Positions 8,337 to 16,883 of a stretch of 64,000 nt of DNA are shown here, one piece after another. A program made the position numbers and the translations under genes. The stretch comes from an uncultured Odoribacter sp. (GTDB lineage Bacteria > Bacteroidota > Bacteroidia > Bacteroidales > Marinifilaceae), in assembly GCA_910589025.1 (NCBI GenBank), contig CAJURM010000011.1:23120-87119 (forward strand). The letters are read 5' to 3'. The notes below the pieces were generated by a model. That model saw only the letters and a program-made list of their open reading frames with translations. It was not told the DNA's origin and made no database searches. Each line of letters starts with the position of its first letter. Position 1 is the stretch's first letter.

Positions 8337-9488
8337 ATGAACTTTTTAAGGAATTTCTTAGATAAGCAAAAACCCAAATTTGAAAAGGGAGGCAAGCTCG
8401 AAAAGCTGCACTCCGTTTTCACCGGTTTTGAGTCTTTTCTTTTCGTGCCGAACCGCACGACCTGTTCCGGCTCCCACATCCGTGACGCCGTGGATCTGAA
8501 AAGAACGATGATTGTGGTGGTCATGGCGCTGATACCGGCCTTGCTTTTCGGTATTTACAACGTCGGCTTCCAGCACTTCAAAGCGATGGGTCTCCTGGCC
8601 GACACCGGTTTTTGCCAACTGTTTTTCTACGGTCTGTGGAAAGTGCTGCCGATGATTGTCGTATCCTATGTCGTAGGATTGGGCATCGAATTTGCCGTGG
8701 CCCAGATCCGCGGACATGAAATCAACGAAGGTTTTCTGGTATCCGGCCTGCTGATCCCGATGATTATGCCGGTGGAAGCCCCCCTGTGGATGATTGCCGT
8801 TTCCACCGCTTTTGCCGTGATTATCGGAAAAGAAATTTTCGGAGGTACGGGTATGAACATCTGGAATCCGGCATTATTGGCCCGGGCATTCTTTTTCTTC
8901 TCCTATCCGGCCAAAATTTCCGGCGATGCTGTCTGGATTGCAGACAAAGCGGACGGATTTTCCGGCGCCACTCCGCTGGCCGAGGCCGCTTTAGGCAACC
9001 CGCTGCCCGATTTCGCCACCATGTTCTGGGGCTTCATCCCCGGCTCTGTGGGTGAAACCTCCACTTTCTGCATCCTCCTCGGAGCTGTTATCCTGCTGCT
9101 GACAAACGTGGCAAGCTGGAGAATCATGCTGTCGGTTTTTGCCGGAGGGTTGCTGATGGGCTGGTTGCTGAACGTCACACTGCCCGAAACCAATGTATAC
9201 GCCCACATTCCCGCCTGGGAACACCTGATCATGGGCGGTTTTGCCTTCGGTGCCGTATTCATGGCTACCGACCCGGTCACCTCTGCCCAGACCAACAAAG
9301 GGAAATGGATATACGGTTTCTTACTCGGTGTGATGGCCATTATCATCCGCGTCCTGAATCCCGGTTATCCGGAAGGCATGATGCTCGCCATCCTGTTGAT
9401 GAACACCTTTGCTCCGCTGATTGACTGGTTTGTGGTACAGGGAAACATCAAACGCAGATTAAAAAGAGCCAAACTCATTGCAGAGTGA
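8337..9488 (+). CDS. nqrB: Na+-NQR subunit B
   Basis: A 383-residue polytopic membrane subunit. It has about ten hydrophobic segments and the covalent-flavin attachment motif SGAT at 209-212 (DGFSGATPLAE), where FMN is linked to Thr212 in the family. The segment GGTGMNIWNPALLARAFFFFSYP is strongly conserved. NqrB carries riboflavin and FMN and forms much of the sodium path. It follows nqrA by 62 bases. Confidence 0.97.
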   Translation: MNFLRNFLDKQKPKFEKGGKLEKLHSVFTGFESFLFVPNRTTCSGSHIRDAVDLKRTMIVVVMALIPALLFGIYNVGFQHFKAMGLLADTGFCQLFFYGLWKVLPMIVVSYVVGLGIEFAVAQIRGHEINEGFLVSGLLIPMIMPVEAPLWMIAVSTAFAVIIGKEIFGGTGMNIWNPALLARAFFFFSYPAKISGDAVWIADKADGFSGATPLAEAALGNPLPDFATMFWGFIPGSVGETSTFCILLGAVILLLTNVASWRIMLSVFAGGLLMGWLLNVTLPETNVYAHIPAWEHLIMGGFAFGAVFMATDPVTSAQTNKGKWIYGFLLGVMAIIIRVLNPGYPEGMMLAILLMNTFAPLIDWFVVQGNIKRRLKRAKLIAE

Positions 9489-9528
9489 AAATTGTAAACC
9501 GGGATTTACAATCTAAAATTCAAAAATC

Positions 9529-10215
9529 ATGAATAGACAAGGAAACACTTATACGTTTGTGTATGCGATTGTACTGGTGGTCGTAGTGGCCGCGCTGCTG
9601 TCCATTATCGCCCTCAGCCTGCAATCCGCACAAAACGAAAACATAAAAAACGAAAAACGCCAGAATATCCTGCGTTCCGTCAATATTCTGTCAACGGCAT
9701 CCGAATCGGAAAAGCTGTTTAACCAATACATCACCGAGCAGTTTATCGTCAATTCCAAAGGCGAACGGCTGGAAGGCAACGCCTTCAACGTCGATGTGGC
9801 CAAAGAAACCAAGAAAGCATGCGACCAGCGGCAGTTGCCCGTATTCGTTGCCCGGACGGAAAAAGGGATGAAATACATCCTGCCCTTATACGGGGCGGGA
9901 CTTTGGGGGCCGATATGGGGCTATGTCTCTCTTGACGAAGACAAAAACACCATCTACGGAACTGTTTTTGACCACCAGGGCGAAACTCCGGGACTGGGAG
10001 CCGAAATCACAACCCCTCATTTCCAGACCCAATTCCAGGGGAAACTGATTTTCGATAACGACCGGTTAGTCTCCATTCTCGTGAAAAAAGGCGGCAATGC
10101 CACCGGAACGCACGAAGTGGATGCCATTTCGGGCGGCACCATTACCTCCCGCGGTGTGGAGACAATGATCAAAAGTTATTTAACCTGTTACGAATCTTTC
10201 TTAAAACAAAAATAG
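9529..10215 (+). CDS. nqrC: Na+-NQR subunit C
   Basis: A 228-residue protein with one N-terminal membrane helix (about 10-30) and a periplasmic FMN-binding domain. The flavinylation motif is SGGTITS at 201-207, with FMN expected on Thr204. This requires an ApbE flavin transferase, none of which was identified in the window apart from the distantly related UPF0280 fold. It sits between nqrB (40 bases) and nqrD (2 bases). Confidence 0.96.
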   Translation: MNRQGNTYTFVYAIVLVVVVAALLSIIALSLQSAQNENIKNEKRQNILRSVNILSTASESEKLFNQYITEQFIVNSKGERLEGNAFNVDVAKETKKACDQRQLPVFVARTEKGMKYILPLYGAGLWGPIWGYVSLDEDKNTIYGTVFDHQGETPGLGAEITTPHFQTQFQGKLIFDNDRLVSILVKKGGNATGTHEVDAISGGTITSRGVETMIKSYLTCYESFLKQK

Positions 10216-10217
10216 TA

Positions 10218-10859
10218 ATGAGCGAAAAAGAATCATTATTTTCAGCAAAGAACCGGCAGTTACTCCTGGGACCTTTGAGCAAGAACAACCCGGTAATCGT
10301 CCAGATTCTGGGTATCTGCTCCGCTCTGGCAGTAACGGCAAAATTAGAACCGGCCATCGTTATGGGAATTGCAGTAACGGCAGTCACCGCTTTTTCCAAT
10401 GTCATACTCTCCCTGTTACGCAATACGATTCCGAACCGTATCCGTATCATCGTCCAGTTGGTCGTTGTGGCGGCACTGGTAATCATCGTAGACCAGCTTC
10501 TGAAAGCCTACGCTTACGAAATCAGCAAACAGCTGTCTGTCTTTGTGGGTCTGATTATCACGAACTGTATTATCATGGGACGCATTGAAGCCTTTGCCCT
10601 GGGCAACCGCCCCTGGCCCGCCCTGTTGGACGGTATCGGAAGCGGACTGGGCTACGGCCTGATACTTGTTATCGTGGCTTTCTTCCGCGAACTGTTGGGC
10701 TCCGGAACCCTGTTCGGCATACAGGTTATCCCGCAGATATGCTATGACTGGGGCTACCGCAACAACGGACTGATGATCCTGGCACCGATGGCCCTGATAC
10801 TTGTCGGTATCGTTATCTGGGTACACCGTTCCAGAAACAAGGACTTAATTGAAAAATAA
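10218..10859 (+). CDS. nqrD: Na+-NQR subunit D
   Basis: A 213-residue six-helix membrane protein of the NqrD/RnfE family. It contains LVGLIITNCIIMGRIEAFALG-like conserved segments, including NCIIMGR with the cysteine that helps bind the intramembrane iron-sulfur centre shared with NqrE. Its ATG begins two bases after the nqrC stop, so translation is probably coupled. Confidence 0.96.
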   Translation: MSEKESLFSAKNRQLLLGPLSKNNPVIVQILGICSALAVTAKLEPAIVMGIAVTAVTAFSNVILSLLRNTIPNRIRIIVQLVVVAALVIIVDQLLKAYAYEISKQLSVFVGLIITNCIIMGRIEAFALGNRPWPALLDGIGSGLGYGLILVIVAFFRELLGSGTLFGIQVIPQICYDWGYRNNGLMILAPMALILVGIVIWVHRSRNKDLIEK

Positions 10860-10876
10860 AGAAAAGAGAAGAAGAT

Positions 10877-11497
10877 ATGGAAAATTTATTAAACATATTT
10901 GTCCGTTCTATATTCATCGACAACATGATTTTCGCATACTTCCTGGGTATGTGTTCCTATCTTGCCGTGTCGAAGACCGTTAAAACCTCCTTCGGTCTGG
11001 GTATAGCCGTGATTTTCGTACTGTTCATTACAGTGCCCGTAAACTACCTGCTCGACAATTATGTGCTAAAAGCCGGAGCCTTAACCTGGCTGCTTGGCGA
11101 GGAAGCCGCCGGCATCGACCTCAGCTTCCTGAGTCTCATCATGTTTATTGCCATCATTGCCGCCATGGTGCAGCTGGTGGAAATGATTGTCGAAAAATTC
11201 GCGCCGGCCTTATACAACCAGTTGGGTATATTCCTTCCCTTGATTGCCGTTAACTGTGCCATCATGGGAGCCTCATTGTTCATGCAGCAAAGGGATTATG
11301 CCAACGTAGCGGAAGTAACCGCTTTCGGCTTGGGTTCCGGCATCGGATGGATGCTGGCCATTGTCGGCATTGCCGCCATTCGGGAGAAGTTGAAATATTC
11401 CAACATTCCGGCTCCGCTGAGAGGCATCGGTATCACGTTCATCGTAACGGGACTGATGGCTATCTCTTTTATGAGCTTTTTGGGGATCAATCTCTAA
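10877..11497 (+). CDS. nqrE: Na+-NQR subunit E
   Basis: A 206-residue six-helix membrane protein of the NqrE/RnfA family, inverted in topology relative to NqrD. It begins MENLLNIFVRSIFIDNMIFAYFLGMCSYLAVSKT and contains VNCAIMGASLFMQQRDY; the cysteines near residues 25 and 120 fit the Fe-S site shared with NqrD. It lies 17 bases after nqrD. Confidence 0.97.
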   Translation: MENLLNIFVRSIFIDNMIFAYFLGMCSYLAVSKTVKTSFGLGIAVIFVLFITVPVNYLLDNYVLKAGALTWLLGEEAAGIDLSFLSLIMFIAIIAAMVQLVEMIVEKFAPALYNQLGIFLPLIAVNCAIMGASLFMQQRDYANVAEVTAFGLGSGIGWMLAIVGIAAIREKLKYSNIPAPLRGIGITFIVTGLMAISFMSFLGINL

Positions 11498-11539
11498 ATG
11501 CAGATTCACTCGGTCTAAAACTTAAAAACTAATAATAAC

Positions 11540-12808
11540 ATGATAGCATTAGCAATCAATACGACAATTGTTTCTGCCGGCATTGTAGTATTTCTTATCG
11601 TCACCCTGGTGCTCGTGGGAACCCTTTTGTTCGCAAAAGCCAAACTGACCCCCAAAGGAGACGTGCAGATCGACATCAATGACGGAGACAGAGTATTAAC
11701 CACCCAACCGGGAGGCTCACTGCTGGCCGCTTTGGGAAACCAGAAAATCTTCCTTCCCTCCGCCTGCGGGGGAAAAGGCTCTTGCGGTATGTGTAAATGC
11801 CAGGTATTGTCCGGAGCAGGGAGTATCCTCCCGACGGAAACCGGCTTTTTCTCCTACAAGCAGCAGCACGACAACTGGCGTCTGGCCTGCCAGGTGAAAG
11901 TGAAAGAAAACATCAAAATGAAAATCCCGGAATCCGTTCTGGGAATCAAGAAATGGGAATGTACCGTGGTGTCCAACCGCAACATCTCCACTTTCCTGAA
12001 AGAGTTTGTGGTGAAACTGCCCGAAGGCGAAAACCTGAAATTCAAATCGGGAGGATACATCCAAATCGACGTGCCTGCGCTTGACGTAGATTTCCGGACG
12101 ATGGACATCGACGAAAAATACAAAGCCGACTGGGAAAAGATGAAGATGTTCGACCTCAAGATGCACAACCCGGAACCGACCTACCGCGCCTATTCCATGG
12201 CCAACTCTCCGGCAGAAGGCAATATCATCATGCTGAACATCCGTATCGCCACTCCTCCGTTCGACCGCGCTACAGGCGCATTCATGCCGGTGAATCCGGG
12301 AATCTGCTCGTCTTTCATCTTCTCCCGCAAACCGGGAGACAAAGTGACGATTTCCGGACCTTACGGAGAGTTCTTCCTGCGCGAAACGAACAACGAAATG
12401 ATGTTTATCGGCGGTGGTGCCGGTATGGCGCCGATGCGCTCCCACATTTTCAACCTGTTCCACACGATGCATACAAAACGGAAAGTCAGCTTCTGGTATG
12501 GCGCCCGTGCCCTCCAGGAAGCTCCCTATGTGGATGAATTCAACAAGATACAGGAAGAAAATCCGAATTTCCACTGGACACTGGCGTTAGACCGTCCGGA
12601 CCCGGTGGCAGATGCCGCCGGAGTGGCTTATAAACCGGGATTCGTCCACCAGGTGATTTTCGAAAACTATCTGAAAAACCACGAAAATCCCGAAGACATC
12701 GAGTACTACCTCTGCGGACCTCCCATGATGATTTCGGCAGTAACCAAAATGCTGTACGACCTGGGTGTGCCCGACGAAAATGTCATGTACGACAACTTCG
12801 GTGGTTAA
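11540..12808 (+). CDS. nqrF: Na+-NQR subunit F (NADH dehydrogenase subunit)
   Basis: A 422-residue electron-entry subunit. An N-terminal membrane helix (about 5-30) is followed by a 2Fe-2S ferredoxin domain with ligands C76, C82, C85 and C117. Next come an FAD-binding domain with TYRAYSMANSP (about 212-222) and an NADH-binding domain with FIGGGAGMAPMRSH and the C-terminal YYLCGPPMM. All centres needed to pass electrons from NADH to the complex are present. It is the last gene of the operon, followed by a clear terminator. Confidence 0.97.
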   Translation: MIALAINTTIVSAGIVVFLIVTLVLVGTLLFAKAKLTPKGDVQIDINDGDRVLTTQPGGSLLAALGNQKIFLPSACGGKGSCGMCKCQVLSGAGSILPTETGFFSYKQQHDNWRLACQVKVKENIKMKIPESVLGIKKWECTVVSNRNISTFLKEFVVKLPEGENLKFKSGGYIQIDVPALDVDFRTMDIDEKYKADWEKMKMFDLKMHNPEPTYRAYSMANSPAEGNIIMLNIRIATPPFDRATGAFMPVNPGICSSFIFSRKPGDKVTISGPYGEFFLRETNNEMMFIGGGAGMAPMRSHIFNLFHTMHTKRKVSFWYGARALQEAPYVDEFNKIQEENPNFHWTLALDRPDPVADAAGVAYKPGFVHQVIFENYLKNHENPEDIEYYLCGPPMMISAVTKMLYDLGVPDENVMYDNFGG

Positions 12809-12819
12809 ATATCCGAAAA

Positions 12820-12846
12820 AACCTGTCTGCAAAGGCAGGTTTTTTC
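12820..12846 (+). terminator. Terminator of the nqr operon
   Basis: A stem ACCTGTC/GGCAGGT around a short loop, with a six-base T run, starts 12 bases after the nqrF stop. Confidence 0.85.
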
Positions 12847-12857
12847 ATGAAGTCCCC

Positions 12858-12865
12858 TATCTTTG
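12858..12865 (+). promoter_or_regulatory. Putative -7 promoter box for the DUF4468-flavin reductase gene
   Basis: TATCTTTG fits TAnnTTTG exactly and lies just after the nqr terminator, 17 bases before the preferred ATG at 12883. It supports independent expression and a start downstream of 12847. No -33 element is obvious. Confidence 0.4.
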
Positions 12866-12882
12866 TTTTGTATCAAAATAAT

Positions 12883-14028
12883 ATGTCCATGAAACTTCTT
12901 TTATTCATCATGCTGTGTATACCGTCTCTCCTGCATGCCCAGGAAGAGACCCAATACCTCAAAGGAGCCGTACCCGAAATCAACGGAAAAGTCACTTTTA
13001 CCCGGACCATCGAAGCCCAGGCCCTGTCACAGGAACAGATTTTCAAGATTGCACAGCAATGGGCGGAACAGCAATTCATCAGCAAAGACGGATTCAGAAG
13101 CCGCGTATTGTATGCCAATGCCCCCAAGGGAGAACTGGCCTGCCTGGGCGAGGAGTATTTAGTATTTGCCGACAAGGCCCTCTCTCTCGACCGGGCTAAA
13201 ATTTCCTACCAATTGCACCTGCATGTCACCCCCGGAAAATGCGAAGCCAAAGTCCTGTCCATCCGCTACACGTATGAAAACGAAGAGCTGACGGCGGAAA
13301 ACACAATCACCGACGGACACGCCCTGTACAAAAATAAAAACAAGCTGATCCGCCAACCGGGAAAGTTCAGAACCCACACAATCGACTTGGTTGAAAAACT
13401 GTTTGCAGGTTTGCAGACAGCCATCAATCCGGCAGGCAATCCCCCTGCCCCAACGCCGGTCCCCGCCCATCCCTCGGTCTCCCTCCCGGCAACAACGTCT
13501 GCCCCGGTATCCCCTTCTCCCCTGCAAGGATTCAAACAAATCTCCGCAGAGCAGATTCCCGGCAACATCATCCGGCTGCTTTCGCAGGACTGGATGCTGA
13601 TTACTGCCGGCAGCGCCGACCGTTTCAATACCATGACTGCGAGCTGGGGCGGATTGGGCCATTTGTATAACAAGCCCGTAACCTTCTGTTTTATCAACCC
13701 GGCACGCTACACCTACCAGTTTATGGAAAAAGAGGACACCTACACCCTCTCTTTCTATACGGAAGCCTACCGCGATGCCCTGAAATATTGCGGCAGCCAT
13801 TCGGGCAAAGACACGGACAAAATCAAAGCAAGCGGCCTCACACCGATGATTACCCCCAACGGCTCCCCGGTCTTTTCCGAAGCCTGGCTGATTATCGAAT
13901 GCCGCAAATTAGTCTCCCAGTCCCTCATCCCCGAATCCCTCGGCGATGAGGCACTCCGTGCCGAATGGAGCGGCAAGCCGATGCACAAAATGTATATCGG
14001 CGAAATTCTCAATGTCTGGGTCAAATAA
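12883..14028 (+). CDS. Exported DUF4468 and flavin reductase-like fusion protein
   Basis: A 381-residue protein from ATG 12883 (ATG 12889 is equally possible; ATG 12847 lies inside the nqr terminator). A signal peptide, MKLLLFIMLCIPSLLHAQ, begins at the third residue. About 22-165 resembles DUF4468, a Bacteroidota beta-rich domain (VPEINGKVTFTRTIEAQALS, LSIRYTYE). A Pro/Ala/Ser-rich linker (about 180-210) leads to a flavin reductase-like split-barrel domain (about 215-375; IPGNIIRLLSQDWMLITAGS, NTMTASWGGLG, SFYTEAYRDALKYCG). Flavin reductase-like proteins normally bind FMN in the cytoplasm, so a signal peptide is unusual; the protein may have another redox or binding role outside the inner membrane. 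Function is not assigned. Confidence 0.75.
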   Translation: MSMKLLLFIMLCIPSLLHAQEETQYLKGAVPEINGKVTFTRTIEAQALSQEQIFKIAQQWAEQQFISKDGFRSRVLYANAPKGELACLGEEYLVFADKALSLDRAKISYQLHLHVTPGKCEAKVLSIRYTYENEELTAENTITDGHALYKNKNKLIRQPGKFRTHTIDLVEKLFAGLQTAINPAGNPPAPTPVPAHPSVSLPATTSAPVSPSPLQGFKQISAEQIPGNIIRLLSQDWMLITAGSADRFNTMTASWGGLGHLYNKPVTFCFINPARYTYQFMEKEDTYTLSFYTEAYRDALKYCGSHSGKDTDKIKASGLTPMITPNGSPVFSEAWLIIECRKLVSQSLIPESLGDEALRAEWSGKPMHKMYIGEILNVWVK

Positions 14029-14048
14029 CAACGACACACATAAAAAAC

Positions 14049-14077
14049 AGAGCTGCCGGAATCTTTCCGGCAGCTCT
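14049..14077. terminator. Bidirectional terminator
   Basis: A perfect 12-bp stem AGAGCTGCCGGA/TCCGGCAGCTCT with a 5-base loop lies between convergent genes. It has an A run on the left, which is a T run for the minus-strand cassette, and a weaker TCTTCT on the right. Confidence 0.8.
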
Positions 14078-14099
14078 TCTCGTGAAAGACTAAAAAGAC

Positions 14100-14285
14100 T
14101 TACTGTCTCCGGGAATTTCTTTTCTCCCAGCGCCAGCGGAGCCACGCTACAAAGACAGTACTGCAAACACCGCCGATCAGGCTGACCAGTGTTTCCTGCC
14201 AGGCTCCCCCATTCTGAGCATCAAACATATTCGTGATACTGAATGTAGACAACCAGCCGGTGGCAAAATAAAACAACCTGTGCAT
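14100..14285 (-). CDS. Small membrane protein at the end of the phage-type cassette
   Basis: A 61-residue protein (MHRLFYFATGWLSTFSITNMFDAQ...) with one clear hydrophobic helix in its second half (TLVSLIGGVCSTVFVAWLRW) and a basic tail (EKRNSRRQ). A weaker hydrophobic stretch lies at the N terminus. It ends just before the bidirectional terminator and starts 9 bases after the DUF6266 stop, so it reads as the last gene of the minus-strand cassette. Its size and topology suit a small lysis-related or accessory membrane protein, but no family was recognised. Confidence 0.5.
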   Translation of the reverse strand: MHRLFYFATGWLSTFSITNMFDAQNGGAWQETLVSLIGGVCSTVFVAWLRWRWEKRNSRRQ

Positions 14286-14294
14286 AACACCCTC

Positions 14295-14933
14295 CTATTC
14301 TCCGGTTAAAGTGAAATGAGACGTACGCGACACCTGCGTGCCCGTTTCATTGCGGGCAAAGGCATAAAACTCGCAGTTTTCAGCGACCCAGTCTTCGGGC
14401 AGTTCCTCTGCGGTCACGCCTCCCTTCTCCCGGGTATTCAATTCATAAACCTCCGTTTCTTTCTGCACTTTCTCATAGGCCACGACCCAGACTACGTCCG
14501 ACGTATCGCACGAGAACGTGCGTTTTTGTACCGTCTGGGTAAAAACAAACTGATTGTCCTCTTGCCTGTATGCCACCGCCACTTTCGGCAATTTCAGCCC
14601 GTCCGAAGAACATACCAGCTTTTTGAAATCAACGGTTGCTTGAAAGCGGTCGTCAACCGTAACGGCACCCAGATTATCCTGTATAAAACAATGGATGCCG
14701 CTTTTCAGTCCGACAATCCCCGGATAGCTGATACGGAATACCGGGCGGAATCTCTTGGCAAGCTGTACCAACAACGCCATCTTGGCCCGCTGCACCCGCT
14801 GTTTATCCGTACGCGGATTACGCACATTCAAAGGCTTTCCCCTCACTATACTAACGCCTTTCACTCCATACATCGTCAGGTTTGCTACTGATTTCTTCAC
14901 ATTCCCCAACAAAAAAGAATTAAAAATTGCCAT
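14295..14933 (-). CDS. DUF6266 family protein (copy 1)
   Basis: A 212-residue protein starting MAIFNSFLLGNVKKSVANLTMYGVKG, followed by a basic segment (NPRTDKQRVQRAKMALLVQLAKRF). This matches the DUF6266 pattern found next to amidase and holin genes in many Bacteroidales genomes. The C-terminal half (about 105-212) is beta-rich and ends SRTSHFTLTGE. No enzymatic motif is visible. A structural or virion-related role is an inference from its neighbours. The second copy lies just upstream at 15055-15699. Confidence 0.65.
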   Translation of the reverse strand: MAIFNSFLLGNVKKSVANLTMYGVKGVSIVRGKPLNVRNPRTDKQRVQRAKMALLVQLAKRFRPVFRISYPGIVGLKSGIHCFIQDNLGAVTVDDRFQATVDFKKLVCSSDGLKLPKVAVAYRQEDNQFVFTQTVQKRTFSCDTSDVVWVVAYEKVQKETEVYELNTREKGGVTAEELPEDWVAENCEFYAFARNETGTQVSRTSHFTLTGE

Positions 14934-15054
14934 AACTTCTACATTTTAAAATTCAACTTTTCGGATAACGTGATTCCACTATGGAAATCTTACTGCCTTT
15001 TCCCATCCGGGGAAAGGGGTGAGCGGATGAATCTCTCCGGTAGAGTTTTTATTT

Positions 15055-15699
15055 TTAGTCCGTTCTGATTCTGCAATAACAATCCTTGGAATAAAACCCT
15101 GAGCTTACACCGGCAAAAAAACAGTAGGCAGCACACGGAACGGATGAATCCGGAGGCAACAGTAATGTAACCGTTCCATCCCTGCGCACGGCGCCGGTCT
15201 GCTGGGGTGGATAGACCGTAAATTCGTCGTTCTCATACACAATCACGGTAACCAACTGGTCATCTGTTTTCTGCTTCCCCACACGCACATTATTTTTCCA
15301 TGTCAACCGCACCGCGTTCTCTTCTTTCAACCACCGGCACTTCAAGCAATATGGCCTCGCCAAGGGGCCCACGCTGAAACGCAAACAGGTATAATCGGTC
15401 AGCTTCCCATTGTCGTCAAAAGCGCGGCAATTGTGTTTCACAAACAAGCAACAACTATTCATCAGCGTATTCTCGACAGCGGCCCTCCACACCTGCAACA
15501 GAAATGTGGATTTTACCACCCGGTAAAAAGCGATCACAGCGGTAAACTGCCGACGGTGACTCAGCTGCGATTCCGAAGGTTTCCGTTTTTTTCTGACCGG
15601 CAGCCTCCGGAGAAACACTTTGCCGTTTCTCCGGTAAAAAACCATATTGTCGATTTTACCGGTAATACTCACAAATAAAGGATGACGTATCTGTGCCAT
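15055..15699 (-). CDS. DUF6266 family protein (copy 2)
   Basis: A 214-residue protein starting MAQIRHPLFVSITGKIDNMVFYRRNGKVFLRR, then a basic region with SESQLSHRRQFTAVIAFYRVVKSTFLLQVW. The layout parallels copy 1: short N-terminal motif, basic helix-forming region, and a beta-rich half with a Pro/Gln segment (VYPPQQTGAV). The two copies are clearly diverged. It is separated from copy 1 by 121 bases and from the amidase by 11 bases. Function unknown. Confidence 0.6.
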   Translation of the reverse strand: MAQIRHPLFVSITGKIDNMVFYRRNGKVFLRRLPVRKKRKPSESQLSHRRQFTAVIAFYRVVKSTFLLQVWRAAVENTLMNSCCLFVKHNCRAFDDNGKLTDYTCLRFSVGPLARPYCLKCRWLKEENAVRLTWKNNVRVGKQKTDDQLVTVIVYENDEFTVYPPQQTGAVRRDGTVTLLLPPDSSVPCAAYCFFAGVSSGFYSKDCYCRIRTD

Positions 15700-15710
15700 A
15701 ATCTTTGATT

Positions 15711-16295
15711 TTAGTCCAATACAATTCTTTTTTTCACTTCTTCAAAAGGGAAAGCCGGACCGGGGTCCACCTTCCGCACGGAGATGTCCGAATGGCGCAC
15801 AAGCCAGCGAATCGGGTAGCGTGCTTTGAGCAGGAGGCAAACCTCCACCAGGCAGTCCAGCTGTTCCCGGGTATATGTATGATAGTAAGCCGCGTGTCCG
15901 TTTTCCACCGTCGTAAAGACCATATCCGGCATATACTCTTTGTTAAACCAGGAATAAAACCTGCCTTTCCTGCGATGGAGCCGTCCGGCATTGTCAAGCT
16001 CGATGCCTATCGAAAAATCGTTTACCCCGGGACGTCCGTCCCATTCGCTGACACCCGCATGCCACGCCTGCACATTGAAAGGAAGCAACTGAATCACCTG
16101 CCCGGTGCGTCCGATGACGATATGGGCCGATACCGACGTGTCGGGGCGCGCCAGATACTGGGCCGAGGACATCGCATTGGCCCCGTCGGTCGAATGCAGG
16201 ACCAGGGTGTCTGCCATCTCCAGCAAACGGCTGCATTTGGCACAATGGATCTGTCTGACTTTCTCACCCATTAATAAATGTTCCTCGATTCTCAT
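15711..16295 (-). CDS. N-acetylmuramoyl-L-alanine amidase (Amidase_2, phage endolysin type)
   Basis: A 194-residue zinc amidase that cleaves the bond between muramic acid and the stem peptide of peptidoglycan. The start at 16295 gives an ATGA overlap with the holin stop codon; the frame is open further upstream but only as a shadow. Zinc-ligand and active-site landmarks are LVLHST (His near 31), AWHAGVSEWDGRPGVNDFSIGIELDN, and RHSDIS...DPGPAFPF at the C-terminal end. No signal peptide is seen, which suits export through a holin. Confidence 0.85.
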   Translation of the reverse strand: MRIEEHLLMGEKVRQIHCAKCSRLLEMADTLVLHSTDGANAMSSAQYLARPDTSVSAHIVIGRTGQVIQLLPFNVQAWHAGVSEWDGRPGVNDFSIGIELDNAGRLHRRKGRFYSWFNKEYMPDMVFTTVENGHAAYYHTYTREQLDCLVEVCLLLKARYPIRWLVRHSDISVRKVDPGPAFPFEEVKKRIVLD

Positions 16296-16660
16296 GACCT
16301 GCCTCCTTTCCAGCGACCGGTAATTTTTTCGGCACTCCGGCCAATGACGTATCCTCCGATACCGATTTCCAGCAGGTCCCAGAACCTCGAGGTATCCGCC
16401 AGAATGGGCAGCTCCCAAAAAGTCCCGGCCAGCACGATAACAGCAAATACCAACATAACCACAGGACGCCAGGAACGTTGCAGCCAGTTGCCCTGTGTTT
16501 CCGAGCGGATGATGGCAGCCCGGCTCCGGTTCAGTTCCTCTTCGTGTTTGTTTACAGCCTGTAATAACTCGGCTTCAATCCGTTTTTTCTCTTTGGAGGA
16601 GACCGACAGAGTATTGACCACGCCGCCGATTTCTCCGATTAATCCAGATAATAGTTTCAT
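16292..16660 (-). CDS. Holin of the 3TM (GTA-type) family
   Basis: A 122-residue protein. The N-terminal amphipathic region has a charged helix (KEKKRIEAELLQAVNKHEEELNRSRAAIIRSE). Hydrophobic segments follow: RSWRPVVMLVFAVIVLAGTFW (about 64-83) and WDLLEIGIGGYVIGRSAEKI (about 94-112). SWRP followed by a helix and GGYVIGRSAEK is diagnostic of the three-transmembrane gene-transfer-agent holin family. It precedes the amidase with a 4-base overlap, the classical holin-endolysin arrangement. Such a pair permeabilises the inner membrane and then degrades the wall. Confidence 0.8.
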   Translation of the reverse strand: MKLLSGLIGEIGGVVNTLSVSSKEKKRIEAELLQAVNKHEEELNRSRAAIIRSETQGNWLQRSWRPVVMLVFAVIVLAGTFWELPILADTSRFWDLLEIGIGGYVIGRSAEKITGRWKGGRS

Positions 16661-16883
16661 AGCATTCCGATTTTAGTAAATAATCCATTCCCCGGGAATT
16701 ACTGTTTGCTACGACTAAATTACACCCTCTCCGCCCCCTCCTCACCAGCGTCCTGTCAAGAAAGCAGAGAAAAAACAGAAAAAGAAATAAACAAATCAGA
16801 ATCAAGATGTTGCAAAACAACATTCCTTCGCTATTATACATAATTATCGAAGCAGAAGGAGGGTTTCCGGCTAAAATGAGGTA

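Noticed and set aside
11717..12574. A 285-codon frame antisense to nqrF
   Set aside because: nqrF carries all its cofactor motifs; the antisense frame has none.
16575..16841. An 88-codon minus-strand frame with a hydrophobic start, overlapping the holin gene
   Set aside because: It runs into the holin in another frame. The hydrophobic part lies in T-rich leader sequence, and I saw no family match.
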